From: Kitasatospora sp. A2-31 | GTDB lineage: Bacteria; Actinomycetota; Actinomycetes; Streptomycetales; Streptomycetaceae | Assembly (NCBI RefSeq): GCF_022288725.1 | Contig: NZ_JAKNTA010000009.1 | Coordinates: forward strand, 33,400-97,399 | Direction: 5' to 3' | DNA: 64,000 nt | Part shown: positions 39,825 to 49,157 of the stretch, piece after piece | Layout of the letters: each line of letters starts with the position of its first letter | Numbering within the stretch: position 1 is the stretch's first letter | Program-made: the position numbers and the translations under genes | Notes under the pieces: model-generated | What the model was told of the DNA's origin: nothing | What the model saw: only the letters and a program-made list of their open reading frames with translations | Database searches by the model: none

Positions 39825-40343
39825 TCAGCGCCCGACCGCGCCGTCCAGCTGCTCGCGGATGATGTCGGCGTGGCCGGCGTGCCGGCCGGTCTCCTCGATC
39901 ATGTGGACCAGCAGCCAACGCATCGACGGGGCCTCGGCGTCGGGGCGCAGCGAGCGGACCCCGGGGCTGTCGAGATCGCCGGCGGCCGCGGCGACGACCT
40001 CGTTGGCGCGGGCGATCGCCGCGCGGTAGGCGGCGACCGAGGCCGCGACGGTCTCGTCGCCGGGCGACGGGGCGTCGTCGTCCCACAATTCGACGTCGTC
40101 GCCCCGGTAGGCCCAGAGGAACCAGTTGAGTTCGACCGCGGTGAGGTGGCGGACCAGCCAGAGCAGGCTGGTGCCGGAGGCGACGCCGGGGCGGCGGGCG
40201 TCCTCGTCGGAGAGGTCCGCGGTCTTGCCGATGACGGCCTCGCGCAGGTAGTCGAGGAAGGTCAGCAGGGTGGTCAGCTCGTCGGCGTTGAGGCCTGGCG
40301 GGCGGACGTCGGAGCGCTTGCGCGCGGCGGTGTTCCCGGTCAT
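39825..40343 (-). CDS. DinB-family protein
   Basis: A 172-residue four-helix protein of the DinB/DUF664 group: LLTFLDYLREAVIGKTADLSDEDARRP, SLLWLVRHLTAVELNWFLW (His ligand), and PSMRWLLVHMIEETGRHAGHADIIREQLDG (His ligands). These His residues form a metal site; many relatives are thiol-dependent transferases using mycothiol or bacillithiol. Its specific role is unknown. The start at 40343 is the ATG after GGCGGGT; a GTG six codons upstream is possible. Confidence 0.88.
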   Translation of the reverse strand: MTGNTAARKRSDVRPPGLNADELTTLLTFLDYLREAVIGKTADLSDEDARRPGVASGTSLLWLVRHLTAVELNWFLWAYRGDDVELWDDDAPSPGDETVAASVAAYRAAIARANEVVAAAAGDLDSPGVRSLRPDAEAPSMRWLLVHMIEETGRHAGHADIIREQLDGAVGR

Positions 40344-40377
40344 ACCCGCCAGCCTAGTCACGACTCCTGACGAACCG

Positions 40378-40953
40378 TCACCACCCCTGGCCGTGCAGCC
40401 AGTCCGCGAGGTGGCGGGCGCAGTCGTCGACCGACTCGCGCCAGGTGTGCGCGGCGCCGTCGCCGGCCTCGTCGCTGACGTGCTTGACCAGCCGGACCGG
40501 CACCCCGGCCCGGTGGGCGACGGAGGCGACGGCGTAGCCCTCCATGTCGACCAGGTCGGCGTGCTCGGCCAGCCGCTCGCGGGCGGCGGCGGAGGAGACG
40601 AAGAGGTCGCCGGTGGCCAGGATCGGGCCCTCGCCCTTGCCCACGACCAGCGGGGCGCCGTAGACGCGGCCGGTGAGCTCCTGCAGGGCCGGGCTGTCCA
40701 GGTCGTGCTGGATCACCTGGGTGACGGTGTGGGTGCCCTCCCAGCCGGGCCGCAGGGCGCCGGCGGTGCCCAGGTTGAGCACCTCGGAGGGGTGCTCCCC
40801 GCGGGCCAGCACGGTGGCCAGCGCGGCGGCCGCGTTGACCTTGCCGATACCGGTGAGCAGCACCGGGAGCTTGTCCCCGAGGTGGGCGGCCTCCTCCCGG
40901 ACGGCGACGACGACGAGCGGGCGGTCGGCGGAGATCGTTCCCATCAGGCGCAT
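40378..40953 (-). CDS. MTA/SAH nucleosidase-like phosphorylase
   Basis: A 191-residue protein of the PNP/UDP nucleoside phosphorylase fold. Motifs include LLTGIGKVNAAAALATVL, LNLGTAGALRPGWEG, the purine/ribose site VDMEGYAVASVAHRAG (about 130-145) and LVKHVSDEAGDG with the catalytic Asp. It is shorter than typical MTA/SAH nucleosidases (about 230) but complete in motifs. It may cleave adenosyl nucleosides or futalosine-like substrates. The start is between two in-frame ATGs (40953 and 40944); neither has a clear ribosome site. Confidence 0.85.
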   Translation of the reverse strand: MRLMGTISADRPLVVVAVREEAAHLGDKLPVLLTGIGKVNAAAALATVLARGEHPSEVLNLGTAGALRPGWEGTHTVTQVIQHDLDSPALQELTGRVYGAPLVVGKGEGPILATGDLFVSSAAARERLAEHADLVDMEGYAVASVAHRAGVPVRLVKHVSDEAGDGAAHTWRESVDDCARHLADWLHGQGW

Positions 40954-41406
40954 ACCGCCATGGTACGGAGCGGGTGTCCGGTCGGCGGCGGCATCGCGGC
41001 AACACCGGCGACACGGGCACCACGGGCGGTGCGGCGGCGCGCGGCCGCGGACGGCGGCGCGCGGGGGCCCACCGCAGCACCGCCCGCCCCGGCCGCACAC
41101 AAGCGGACCCCTCCCCTCCGACTGTGGGGGGAACCGCATAGGGTGCATCCGGCGTCGACCCGATCGCCGCCCGCCCCGCACCGGGGCGGCGGGCCCTGGA
41201 AGTGCTCGACCACGGTGCTCGACCACGCGCCCGGAACGGCTCCCGGCGGCGCCCGCGGGAACGCGGCCGCCCCCCGGTCCCGGACGGGCTCGAAGATGCT
41301 CAAGATCGGCGCAAGTCGGGTGTGGCCGCGGGGAGTGACGGCCATACTGCTGGCAACGGCCGGGCTCCGTCGCCACGGGGCGGGCCACAGGGGAGGGTGA
41401 GGCGGG
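40954..41406. promoter_or_regulatory. Upstream region of the glnX-pknG cluster
   Basis: This 453-bp gene-free region has a TAGGGT -10 at 41139-41144, a CATACT at 41343-41348 and a perfect 13-bp tandem duplication of GTGCTCGACCACG (41202-41214, 41215-41227). No ORF looks real. Confidence 0.45.
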
Positions 41407-42792
41407 GTGGCGACACCAGTACGTACGGAGGGGGCGGGCGCACCGGCACGGTCGGACGGCCCGGTCGCGGCGGGGCGCCCACGTCCGGTGGCCCGGCTGA
41501 ACCGGGCCACCCGGACCGCGCCGGGCCGGCTGCGGCTGGCCGGGGCGCTGCTGGCGGTGGTCACCGTCGCGTTCGGAGCGCTCACGGCCTGGCAGGTCGA
41601 CGCCCGGGCGCGGGCGGCCGAGCGGGTGGTCTCGTACAGCCAGCCGCTGAGCCAGGCGGCGGCCGACATCCACCGCTCGCTGGCCGACGCGGACACCACG
41701 GCGGCCACCGGCTTCCTGCTGGCCGGCGCCGAGCCGAAGGCCGTCCGGGAGCGCTACGAGCAGGACCTCGCGACGGTGTCCCGGCTGATCGCCGAGGCGG
41801 CGGCGCGGACCACCGCCGCCTCCCCCGCCCAGGGCTGGCTCGCCACCCTCAATCAACAGGTCCCGGTCTACGCCGGCCTGGTGGAGACGGCGCGGGCCGA
41901 CAACCGGCTGGGCTACCCGCTCGGCGGCGCCTACCTGCGGTACGCCTCCGACCAGATGCGCACCGTGCTGCTGCCGGCCGCCGCGCAGCTCGGCGCCGCC
42001 GAGAACCAGGAGCTGGCGGACGACTACGCCGCGGCCCGGTCGGTGCCGTGGGCGGCGTACGGGCTGGGCGCGCTGGCGCTCGCCGTGCTGGTCTGGGTCC
42101 AGGTGGTGCTGTTCCGGCGGACCAACCGGGTCTTCAACGTCGGGCTGGTGGCCGCGACCGCCGCCGTGCTGTCCGCCGTGCTCTGGCTGACGGTGGCCGG
42201 CACCACCGCCGACGCGGCCCTGCAGCGGAGCGAGCAGCGCGGCGCCGCCCCGCTGCGGGCGCTCAACGCGGCCCGGATCGACGTGCTGACCGCCCGGCTG
42301 GCGGAGAACCTGCACTTCGTCGCCCGCGGCTCCAGCACCAAGTACGCCGAGCTCTGGTCCGGGACGACCGAGCACCTCTCCGGTACCGGCTCCCGGGGCG
42401 AGCCGACCGGCACCCTGGGCGAGGCCCGGCTGCTGGCCCCTGCCGAGGCGGGCGCCGCCGTCGCCGCTGCGGGGGAGCAGTACCGGCACTGGCGCGACCA
42501 GCACACCGCGGCGAGCAAGCTGGAGACCGTCGACGGGGACTACCAGGCGGCGCTGAACGCCACGGTGGCCGCCAAGCCCGAGGACGCGGCGAAGACGGCC
42601 GACGCCTCGTTCAGTGCCACCGACCGGAAGCTGGCGGAGGCGGCCGGGGCGGAGCTCGAGCAGTTCCGCCGGGCGGCCGAGGGAACGGACGGGGACCTGC
42701 GCACCGCCGCCGTGGCGGTCGCGGTGCTGGCCCTGGTGGCGGCCGCCGCGGCGGTCCGCGGCCTCGGCCGGCGGCTGGCCGAGTACCGGTAG
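41407..42792 (+). CDS. glnX: GlnX-like membrane signalling protein
   Basis: A 461-residue protein starting at GTG. Hydrophobic helices lie at about 44-62, 215-235, 242-264 and 436-454, leaving two helical extracytoplasmic domains (about 65-210 and 270-430) resembling the four-helix sensor domain of chemoreceptors. Its position directly before a glutamate-type binding protein and pknG matches the mycobacterial glnX-glnH-pknG locus, in which GlnX carries the signal from ligand-bound GlnH across the membrane to PknG. Sequence similarity to GlnX is inferred from topology and context. No enzymatic domain is seen. Confidence 0.8.
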   Translation: MATPVRTEGAGAPARSDGPVAAGRPRPVARLNRATRTAPGRLRLAGALLAVVTVAFGALTAWQVDARARAAERVVSYSQPLSQAAADIHRSLADADTTAATGFLLAGAEPKAVRERYEQDLATVSRLIAEAAARTTAASPAQGWLATLNQQVPVYAGLVETARADNRLGYPLGGAYLRYASDQMRTVLLPAAAQLGAAENQELADDYAAARSVPWAAYGLGALALAVLVWVQVVLFRRTNRVFNVGLVAATAAVLSAVLWLTVAGTTADAALQRSEQRGAAPLRALNAARIDVLTARLAENLHFVARGSSTKYAELWSGTTEHLSGTGSRGEPTGTLGEARLLAPAEAGAAVAAAGEQYRHWRDQHTAASKLETVDGDYQAALNATVAAKPEDAAKTADASFSATDRKLAEAAGAELEQFRRAAEGTDGDLRTAAVAVAVLALVAAAAAVRGLGRRLAEYR

Positions 42793-42804
42793 AGGGGGAC
42801 GGAC

Positions 42805-43764
42805 ATGATGCGCGGCATGAGCGGCAGGAACGGACGGGCCCGATCGGTGGCGGCGGTGGCGCTGTTGGCCTGCTGCGCGGCGGTGCTCGGCGCCGGGAGC
42901 CCGCAGGGCGCGGTGCTGCCCGAGGCGCAACGGACGGCACAGGCACCGCAACGGGGGCAGCAGGAGCAGGCCGGCGGCGACTGCGACGTCTACAAGAGCG
43001 TCCCGCCGAGCGCCGAGGACGGCCCGGCGGTGAAGGCCATCAAGGCCAGGCGCAGCCTGGTCATCGGCATCGACCTGAACAGCTACCGCTGGGGCGCGCG
43101 CAACCCGGACACCGGCCAGCTCGAGGGCTTCGACATCGACCTCGCGCGGGCGATCGGTACCGCGATCATGGGCGACCCGGACAAGGTGACCCTCAAGGCG
43201 GTGCCCACCGCCGAGCGGATCAAGTTCATCCAGGAGGGCAGGGTCGACATGATCGTCCGCACCATGACGATCACCTGCGACCGGTTGGAGCAAGTGGCCT
43301 TCTCCCGACCGTACTTCAACACCAGCCAGCGGGTGGTGGTGCCGAAGTCGTCCCCGGCGCGCAACCTCGACGAGGCGCTGAACGGCGCGACCGTCTGCGC
43401 CGCGGCCGGCTCCTCGGCCCAGGACGAGCTGAAGAACCGTCCGGTCAAGCAGGTCGTCTCCCCGGAGAACAACCTGGACTGCCTGGTGCTGATGCAGCTG
43501 GGCAAGGTCGACGCCACCATGACCGACGACGCCCTGGCGGCCAGCCAGGCGGCCCAGGACCAGACCGTGCGGGTGGTCGACGGCGAGGTCCGTCCGGGCG
43601 TGATGGGCGTCGCGATGCTCAAGACCAGCACCGACCTGACCGCCCGGGTCAACCAGGTGCTCGCCGACTACTACGGGAGCGGCGCCTGGCGTGGCACGTA
43701 CGACCGCTGGCTCAAGCCGTACCTGCTGAACGACGCCGACCACTACTGGCCGGTGCAGCACTGA
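42805..43764 (+). CDS. glnH: GlnH-like glutamate/aspartate-binding protein
   Basis: A 319-residue exported binding protein of the amino-acid (SBP family 3) type, 12 bases after glnX. A short hydrophobic signal contains LLAC (Cys about 23), a possible lipobox. The mature domain shows LVIGIDLNSYRWGARNPDTGQLEGFDIDLA, IVRTMTITCDRLEQVAFSRPYF and LVLMQLGKVDATMTDD, the typical two-lobe ligand cleft. No ABC permease or ATPase is linked, so it is a sensor component rather than a transporter part, as for mycobacterial GlnH, which binds Asp and Glu. Confidence 0.88.
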   Translation: MMRGMSGRNGRARSVAAVALLACCAAVLGAGSPQGAVLPEAQRTAQAPQRGQQEQAGGDCDVYKSVPPSAEDGPAVKAIKARRSLVIGIDLNSYRWGARNPDTGQLEGFDIDLARAIGTAIMGDPDKVTLKAVPTAERIKFIQEGRVDMIVRTMTITCDRLEQVAFSRPYFNTSQRVVVPKSSPARNLDEALNGATVCAAAGSSAQDELKNRPVKQVVSPENNLDCLVLMQLGKVDATMTDDALAASQAAQDQTVRVVDGEVRPGVMGVAMLKTSTDLTARVNQVLADYYGSGAWRGTYDRWLKPYLLNDADHYWPVQH

Positions 43765-43899
43765 GCGGCGGGCCGCCGGGGCGCCCGGCAGCGCCTCGAC
43801 GACCCCTCGACGACCGGCCCGGAGCGGGCCCGGAGGCCGCAGGCTAGGGTCGGGAACCGGTCCGGGACGGACCACCAGGACGACGAAGGGGAAACGGCG

Positions 43900-45258
43900 T
43901 TGGCGGCTTCTGCTGGCCCGGTGCTGAGCCGGGAGGAGGTGGACCGCGCGCTCGCGCGCCTCGGCGCGGAGCGCGACGCGGTCGAGTCGGCGCTGCTCTC
44001 GCTCCAGGACCACGCGGGGCTGCGACTGCTCGACGGCGCCGAGCTGACCGGGCGCACCCGGGAGCGCTGGGCCGTCGCCGGGCAGGGCCTGCCGCTGCTC
44101 TGGGCGCTGTTCGACCGCTACTCGGAGGCGCTCGCCTCGGCCCGCGCGGTGCGGGCCCGCAAGGCCCGGCCCGGCGCGGCCGAACTCGCCGAGCTGAGCG
44201 AGCTGCTGACCGGCGACGCGGTCACCGTGCCCGGCGGCGCGGTGCCGGACGGCCCGCAGCTGCTCGGCGCGCCCGCCAAGCTGGTCGAACGGGTCAGCCT
44301 GGACGAGCTGATGGCCCGGATGAACTCCTGGTACGCCACCGTGCTGGAGGTGGTCTGCGCCGCGGACGCGGTCTGGTCGGCGCTGCCGGCCCGGATCGAC
44401 CTGCTGCTGGCCGAGCTGCGCCGGGTGCAGACGCTGGCCGGCTCGCTCGGCGTGCACCCGGGCAGCCACCCGCTCGGCGACGACCTGGCCGGGCTGGAGG
44501 GCGATCTGACCGGACTGCGGACCGAGGTGCGCGGGGACCCGCTGGCGCTCTGGCGGCCGGCCAGGGTGCCCGCCCAGCGGGGCACCGTCCCGGACGGCAC
44601 CGCGCTGGCCACGCCCTCCGGCGTGGTCGACACCGAGCGGTTCGACCGGGCCGGCCGGGCGCTGGACGGCGTCCGGCTGGAGCTGGAGGACCTCCTGCGG
44701 CTGCGCGACGACGCCGAGGAGCGGCTCCAGGGCGTCGGCGACCTGCTCCAGCGGGCGGACGCCACGCTGGCCGAGGCGCGCCGGGCGCGCGGCGAGGTGC
44801 TGGCCAAGATAGCCGCCACCGAGGTGCCCGCGGTGCCGGGCCCCGCCTCGGCGCTGCGCGAACGGATCGTGGTGGCGCTGGAGTTGCGCCAGGGCGGCCA
44901 GTGGCACCGGTTGGCGCCGCTGCTGGACGCGCTGGAGGACGCGGCCGCCAAGGAGCTGGCCCGGGCGAGGCAGTCGCTGACCGAGGTGACCCAGCCGCTG
45001 GCCGTCCGGGCCGAGCTGCGCGGGCGGCTGGACGCGTACAAGGCGATGGCGGCCCGGCTGCGGGTGGCCGAGGACCCGGAAGTGGTCGAGCGGTACGAGA
45101 AGGCGCGCTGGCTGCTCTGGAGCGCACCCTGCGACCTGCGGGCGGCCGCGGCGGCGGTGTCACGCTTCCAGCAGTCGCTGCGGCCGGCGCAGGTCGAACG
45201 GCCCGGCGACGGCGCGCCGTTCGACGGACAGGCACGGGAACACGGACTGGGGGGCTGA
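43900..45258 (+). CDS. Helical protein of the pknG cluster
   Basis: A 452-residue soluble, strongly helical protein, starting at TTG 43900 behind GAAGGGG, with a TAGGGT (43845-43850) upstream. It is rich in Leu/Ala/Arg/Glu with long coiled-coil-like stretches (LRLELEDLLRLRDDAEERLQ, RADATLAEARRARGEVLAKI). No catalytic or membrane motif is visible. It lies between glnH and pknG and ends five bases before pknG. I do not recognise a named domain; a scaffold linking the membrane sensor to the kinase is one possibility. Confidence 0.82.
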   Translation: MAASAGPVLSREEVDRALARLGAERDAVESALLSLQDHAGLRLLDGAELTGRTRERWAVAGQGLPLLWALFDRYSEALASARAVRARKARPGAAELAELSELLTGDAVTVPGGAVPDGPQLLGAPAKLVERVSLDELMARMNSWYATVLEVVCAADAVWSALPARIDLLLAELRRVQTLAGSLGVHPGSHPLGDDLAGLEGDLTGLRTEVRGDPLALWRPARVPAQRGTVPDGTALATPSGVVDTERFDRAGRALDGVRLELEDLLRLRDDAEERLQGVGDLLQRADATLAEARRARGEVLAKIAATEVPAVPGPASALRERIVVALELRQGGQWHRLAPLLDALEDAAAKELARARQSLTEVTQPLAVRAELRGRLDAYKAMAARLRVAEDPEVVERYEKARWLLWSAPCDLRAAAAAVSRFQQSLRPAQVERPGDGAPFDGQAREHGLGG

Positions 45259-45263
45259 GGTTC

Positions 45264-47795
45264 ATGGGCGAGGCGTGCGAGCGGCCGGAGTGCACCGGCG
45301 GCGGGACGATCGACGCGGACGGCTACTGCGACGAATGCGGGCTCGCACCGGCGGGCACCGGCACCACGGGCACGGGCACGAGCGCGGGCGCGGGCACCAG
45401 CACCGGCGGCAGCGGCGCCGGCGCGGGCTCGGCCCCCGGCTCCCCCTGCCCGCGCGAGTGCTCCGGCACCATCGACCCGGACGGCTACTGCGACGAGTGC
45501 GGCCTCGCCGTCCCCGGCGCCGACACCGGCCTCACGCAGCCCCACGTGCCCTCCGCCCGGGTCGCCCGGGACTCGGCCCGCTCCACCCGCACCGGCTCGG
45601 CCCGCTCCATGTCCGGCCGCTCCCGCGACCACCGCTCGACCCGCACCGACGGCAGCCGCTCGGTGTCGGTGGTCAGCGCCCGCCGCAGCACCAGCGCCGG
45701 CACCCGCAACCGGCTCGGCGCCGGCCTGGTGACCGTCCCGACCGTCCCGAGCGCCGACCCGCTGCAGGCGGTGATGGCCGACCCCCAGGTGCCGGAACGC
45801 AAGCGGTTCTGCTCCAAGTGCGACTCCCCGGTGGGCCGGACCAAGGGCGAGCGGAAGGGCCGCCCGGACGGCTTCTGCACCAAGTGCGGCACGCCGTACT
45901 CGTTCACGCCCAAGCTCCGCCGGGGCGACCTCGTCGGCGGCCAGTACGAGGTGGTGGGCTGTCTGGCGCACGGCGGGCTCGGCTGGATCTACCTGGCGGT
46001 GGACCGGCGGGTCAACGACAAGTGGGTGGTGCTGAAGGGCCTGCTGGACACCGGCGACGAGGACGCGCTCGCCGCGGCCGTCGCCGAGCGGCGGTTCCTG
46101 GCCGAGGTGGACCACCCCAACATCGTCCGCATCATCAACTTCGCCGAGCACCCGGACCTGCGCACCGGCGCCACCGACGGCTACATCGTGATGGAGTACG
46201 TCGGCGGCAAGTCGCTCAAGGACATCGCCAACGCGCGCCGCACCCCGGACGACCGGCGCGAGCCGCTCCCGGTCGAGCAGGCGATCGCGTACGCACTGGA
46301 GGCCCTGCCGGCGCTCGGCTACCTGCACGGCCGCGGCCTGGTCTACTGCGACTTCAAGATCGACAACGTGATCCAGAGCGGCGACACCCTCAAGATCATC
46401 GACATGGGCGCCGTCCGCCGCTTCGACGACGAGGGCCCGATCTACGGCACCATCGGCTACCAGGCCCCGGAGATCGCCACCGACGGCCCCTCCCCCGCCT
46501 CCGACCTCTACACCGTGGCCCGCACCCTGGCGGTGCTCAGCTTCGACTTCCAGGGCTATAGCACCACCTACCGCGACTCGCTCCCCGGCCCGGAGACCGT
46601 CCCGGCCTTCGCCGCGTACGAGTCCTTCTACCGCCTGCTGGTCCGCGCCACCGACCGCGACCCGGCCCGCCGATTCGCCTCCGCCGAGGAGATGGCCGAC
46701 CAGCTGACCGGCGTGCTCCGGGAGGTGCTGGCGCTCCAGGACGGCCGGCCGCGCCCGGCGCTGTCCACCCTGTTCGGCCCGGAGCTGCGGGTGGTGGACA
46801 CCGAACTGGTGCAACCGCCCCGCACCCCCGGCGAACTGCGGGTGACCGCGCTGGACCCGGCCGCCGCCGCGCTGGCGCTGCCCGTCCCGCGGGTCGACCC
46901 GGCCGACCCGAACGCCGGCTTCCTGGCCACCCTGCTCGCCACCGATCCGGAGGAGGCGCTCGCCGCCCTGGCCGGCGCGCCCGCCGACTCCGTCGAGCGC
47001 CGGCTGCGCGAGCTGCGCGCCCACCTCGAACGCGGTGGCGGGGCTCCGGCCGAGGAGGCCCTGACCGCCCTGCAGAAGGACCACCCGGACGACTGGCGGG
47101 TGGTCTGGTACCGCGGTCTCGCCGCGCTGGTCGCGGCCGCCGGCGAGATCACCGACGAGGACGGGCTGCGCACCGCCGCCGAGGCTTTCGACGCCGTCTA
47201 CGACGCGTTCCCCGGCGAGTGCGCCCCCAAGCTGGCCCTCGGCATCTGCGCCGAACTCCTCGGCGACGGCGCGGACGCGGCCGAGTTCTACCGGCTGGTG
47301 TGGACCACCGACCAGGCCTACCTGAGCGCCGCCTTCGGGCTGGCCCGGGTCCGCCTCGCCGACGGGGACCGGGCGGGCGCGGTGGCCGTCCTGGAATCGG
47401 TGCCGGCCACCTCCAGCCAGTACACCGCCGCCCGGATCGCCGCCGTCCGGGCCCGGCTGCGCGAGCGGCCGTCCACCGACCCGCTCGGCCCCGACCTCGG
47501 CGCCGGCTCCGACCAGCTGACGGCGCTCCGGCTGGACGACCGCCGCCGCGAGGAGCTCTCGGTCGAGGTGCTCGGCGCCGCGCTCGGCTGGGTCGCCGCG
47601 GGCTCGCCCGGCGAGACCGGCCTCGGCCGGACCACCGGCGAGGTCACCGTGCTGGGACGACCTGCGGTGGAGCGGGAACTGCGGTTCGCGCTGGAGCAGT
47701 CCTACCGGGTACTCGCCCGGTTGGCCGACCGGGCCGAGACCAGGATCGAGATGGTGGAGCGGGCCAACCGCGTCCGCCCCAGGACGTGGGTGTAG
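45264..47795 (+). CDS. pknG: PknG-like serine/threonine protein kinase
   Basis: An 843-residue soluble kinase. The N-terminus has two copies of a small zinc motif (CERPEC with GYCDECGL, about 5-27; CPREC with GYCDECGL, about 60-80). A PknG-type rubredoxin-like knuckle follows: FCSKCDSPVGRTKG, FCTKCGTPYSF (about 181-213). The kinase domain (about 222-490) has GCLAHGGLGWIYLAVD, Lys about 258 (VVLKGLL), the catalytic loop YCDFKIDN (Asp about 363), IIDMGAVRR (Asp about 380) and YGTIGYQAPE. A TPR region occupies about 570-740. In mycobacteria PknG phosphorylates the FHA protein GarA to steer glutamate metabolism; a cognate FHA protein lies three genes downstream. Confidence 0.95.
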   Translation: MGEACERPECTGGGTIDADGYCDECGLAPAGTGTTGTGTSAGAGTSTGGSGAGAGSAPGSPCPRECSGTIDPDGYCDECGLAVPGADTGLTQPHVPSARVARDSARSTRTGSARSMSGRSRDHRSTRTDGSRSVSVVSARRSTSAGTRNRLGAGLVTVPTVPSADPLQAVMADPQVPERKRFCSKCDSPVGRTKGERKGRPDGFCTKCGTPYSFTPKLRRGDLVGGQYEVVGCLAHGGLGWIYLAVDRRVNDKWVVLKGLLDTGDEDALAAAVAERRFLAEVDHPNIVRIINFAEHPDLRTGATDGYIVMEYVGGKSLKDIANARRTPDDRREPLPVEQAIAYALEALPALGYLHGRGLVYCDFKIDNVIQSGDTLKIIDMGAVRRFDDEGPIYGTIGYQAPEIATDGPSPASDLYTVARTLAVLSFDFQGYSTTYRDSLPGPETVPAFAAYESFYRLLVRATDRDPARRFASAEEMADQLTGVLREVLALQDGRPRPALSTLFGPELRVVDTELVQPPRTPGELRVTALDPAAAALALPVPRVDPADPNAGFLATLLATDPEEALAALAGAPADSVERRLRELRAHLERGGGAPAEEALTALQKDHPDDWRVVWYRGLAALVAAAGEITDEDGLRTAAEAFDAVYDAFPGECAPKLALGICAELLGDGADAAEFYRLVWTTDQAYLSAAFGLARVRLADGDRAGAVAVLESVPATSSQYTAARIAAVRARLRERPSTDPLGPDLGAGSDQLTALRLDDRRREELSVEVLGAALGWVAAGSPGETGLGRTTGEVTVLGRPAVERELRFALEQSYRVLARLADRAETRIEMVERANRVRPRTWV

Positions 47796-47798
47796 CCG

Positions 47799-49100
47799 AT
47801 GCCGCAGCAGACCGTGTGCCAGAGCTGTTCCGAGCCGCTGGACCCGGAGGACGTCTATTGCGGCTCCTGCGGCCACAGCCGGGACGCCCGACCCGCCGCC
47901 GGCGCCATGCCGCCGGGCTGGTCGGCCGCCCCGGGCGGGGCCGACCACCCGCCGACGCTCGCCGTGCCCGCCCAGAGCGGGCCCGGCTGCGCGCACTGCG
48001 GCGTGCCGCAGGTCACCGCCGGCGGCTACTGCGAGGCCTGCGGCCGTGCCCAGCCGCGCCCCCGCGACCACATGGAGAAGGCCCTCGCGGGCGTCGCCGG
48101 GGTCAGCGACCGGGGCGTGCGCCACCACCGCAACGAGGACTCGTTCACCGTCGCGGCCACCTCGCTGCCCGGCGGCGAGCCGGTCGTGGTGGCCGTGGTC
48201 TGCGACGGGGTCTCCTCCTCCGACCGGCCGGACGAGGCCTCCGAGACCGCGGTCGACGCCGCCTCCGAGTCGCTGCTCACCGCGCTGGAGGCCGGCCGCG
48301 ACCCCAACGCGGCGATGCGGCAGGCGATCGCCGACGCGGCCGCCGCCGTGGCCGGCCTGGCCGCCGACGGCGCCTCGCCGCGCCGGCCCGACATCAACGC
48401 GCCCGCCTGCACCTACGTCAGCGCGGTCGCCGCCGGCGGCCGGGTCACCATCGGCTGGGTCGGCGACACCAGGGCGTACTGGATCCCGGACGACCGGGTG
48501 TCGGCCGAGCCGTTCCGGCTCACCCAGGACGACTCCTGGGCCGCCCGGATGGTCGAGGCCGGCCTGATGGGCGAGGCGGAGGCGTACGCGGACCCCCGCG
48601 CCCACGCCATCACCGGCTGGCTCGGCGCCGACGCCGAGGAGGTCGTCCCGCACACGCTGGACTTCACCCCGCACGTCCCCGGGGTCCTGCTGATCTGCAC
48701 CGACGGCCTCTGGAACTACGCCGAGGCCGCCACCGACCTGGCGTACTACGTCCGCCCGGACGCCCGGACCGAACCGCTCGCGGCGGCCCAGAGCCTGGTG
48801 AAGTTCGCGGTCGCCGCCGGCGGGCACGACAACATCACCGTCGCCGTCCTGCCGATCGACCCGCCGGTCGGGCTCGCCGGCGCGGAGCGCCCGGCCGCCG
48901 GCGACGCCGCCAGGACCGCCACCGCCGTGGACCTGCCGGTCGTCCGGCCCGGCGGCGCGGCCGGCGCGGCCGAGGAGGAGGACCACGACCCGACGCTGCC
49001 GGACCTCCCGGTGATCGGCTCGCCCGCCGCCCCGCTCCCGCCGGTCCCGCCCGGTCCGCCGGCCGCGCCGCCGCGACCGCCGCACCCCCCGGTGGGCTGA
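47799..49100 (+). CDS. PP2C-type protein phosphatase with zinc ribbons
   Basis: A 433-residue protein three bases after pknG. Two zinc ribbons lead: CQSCSEPLDPEDVYCGSCG (7-25) and CAHCGVPQVTAGGYCEACG (about 66-84). The PP2C domain (about 95-355) has RGVRHHRNEDSF, VCDGVSSSD, GWVGDTRAYWI, CTDGLWNYAE and GGHDNITVAVLP, the metal-coordinating Asp motifs of Ser/Thr phosphatases. A Pro-rich tail follows. It is the natural antagonist of the PknG-like kinase. The zinc ribbons match those on the kinase and the FHA protein, suggesting a shared docking or sensing role. Confidence 0.92.
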   Translation: MPQQTVCQSCSEPLDPEDVYCGSCGHSRDARPAAGAMPPGWSAAPGGADHPPTLAVPAQSGPGCAHCGVPQVTAGGYCEACGRAQPRPRDHMEKALAGVAGVSDRGVRHHRNEDSFTVAATSLPGGEPVVVAVVCDGVSSSDRPDEASETAVDAASESLLTALEAGRDPNAAMRQAIADAAAAVAGLAADGASPRRPDINAPACTYVSAVAAGGRVTIGWVGDTRAYWIPDDRVSAEPFRLTQDDSWAARMVEAGLMGEAEAYADPRAHAITGWLGADAEEVVPHTLDFTPHVPGVLLICTDGLWNYAEAATDLAYYVRPDARTEPLAAAQSLVKFAVAAGGHDNITVAVLPIDPPVGLAGAERPAAGDAARTATAVDLPVVRPGGAAGAAEEEDHDPTLPDLPVIGSPAAPLPPVPPGPPAAPPRPPHPPVG

Positions 49101-49157
49101 GGCCCGCCGCCACCGACCGCTCGCACCATCCGACCACCCGACGGGAGTCATCGGCCC

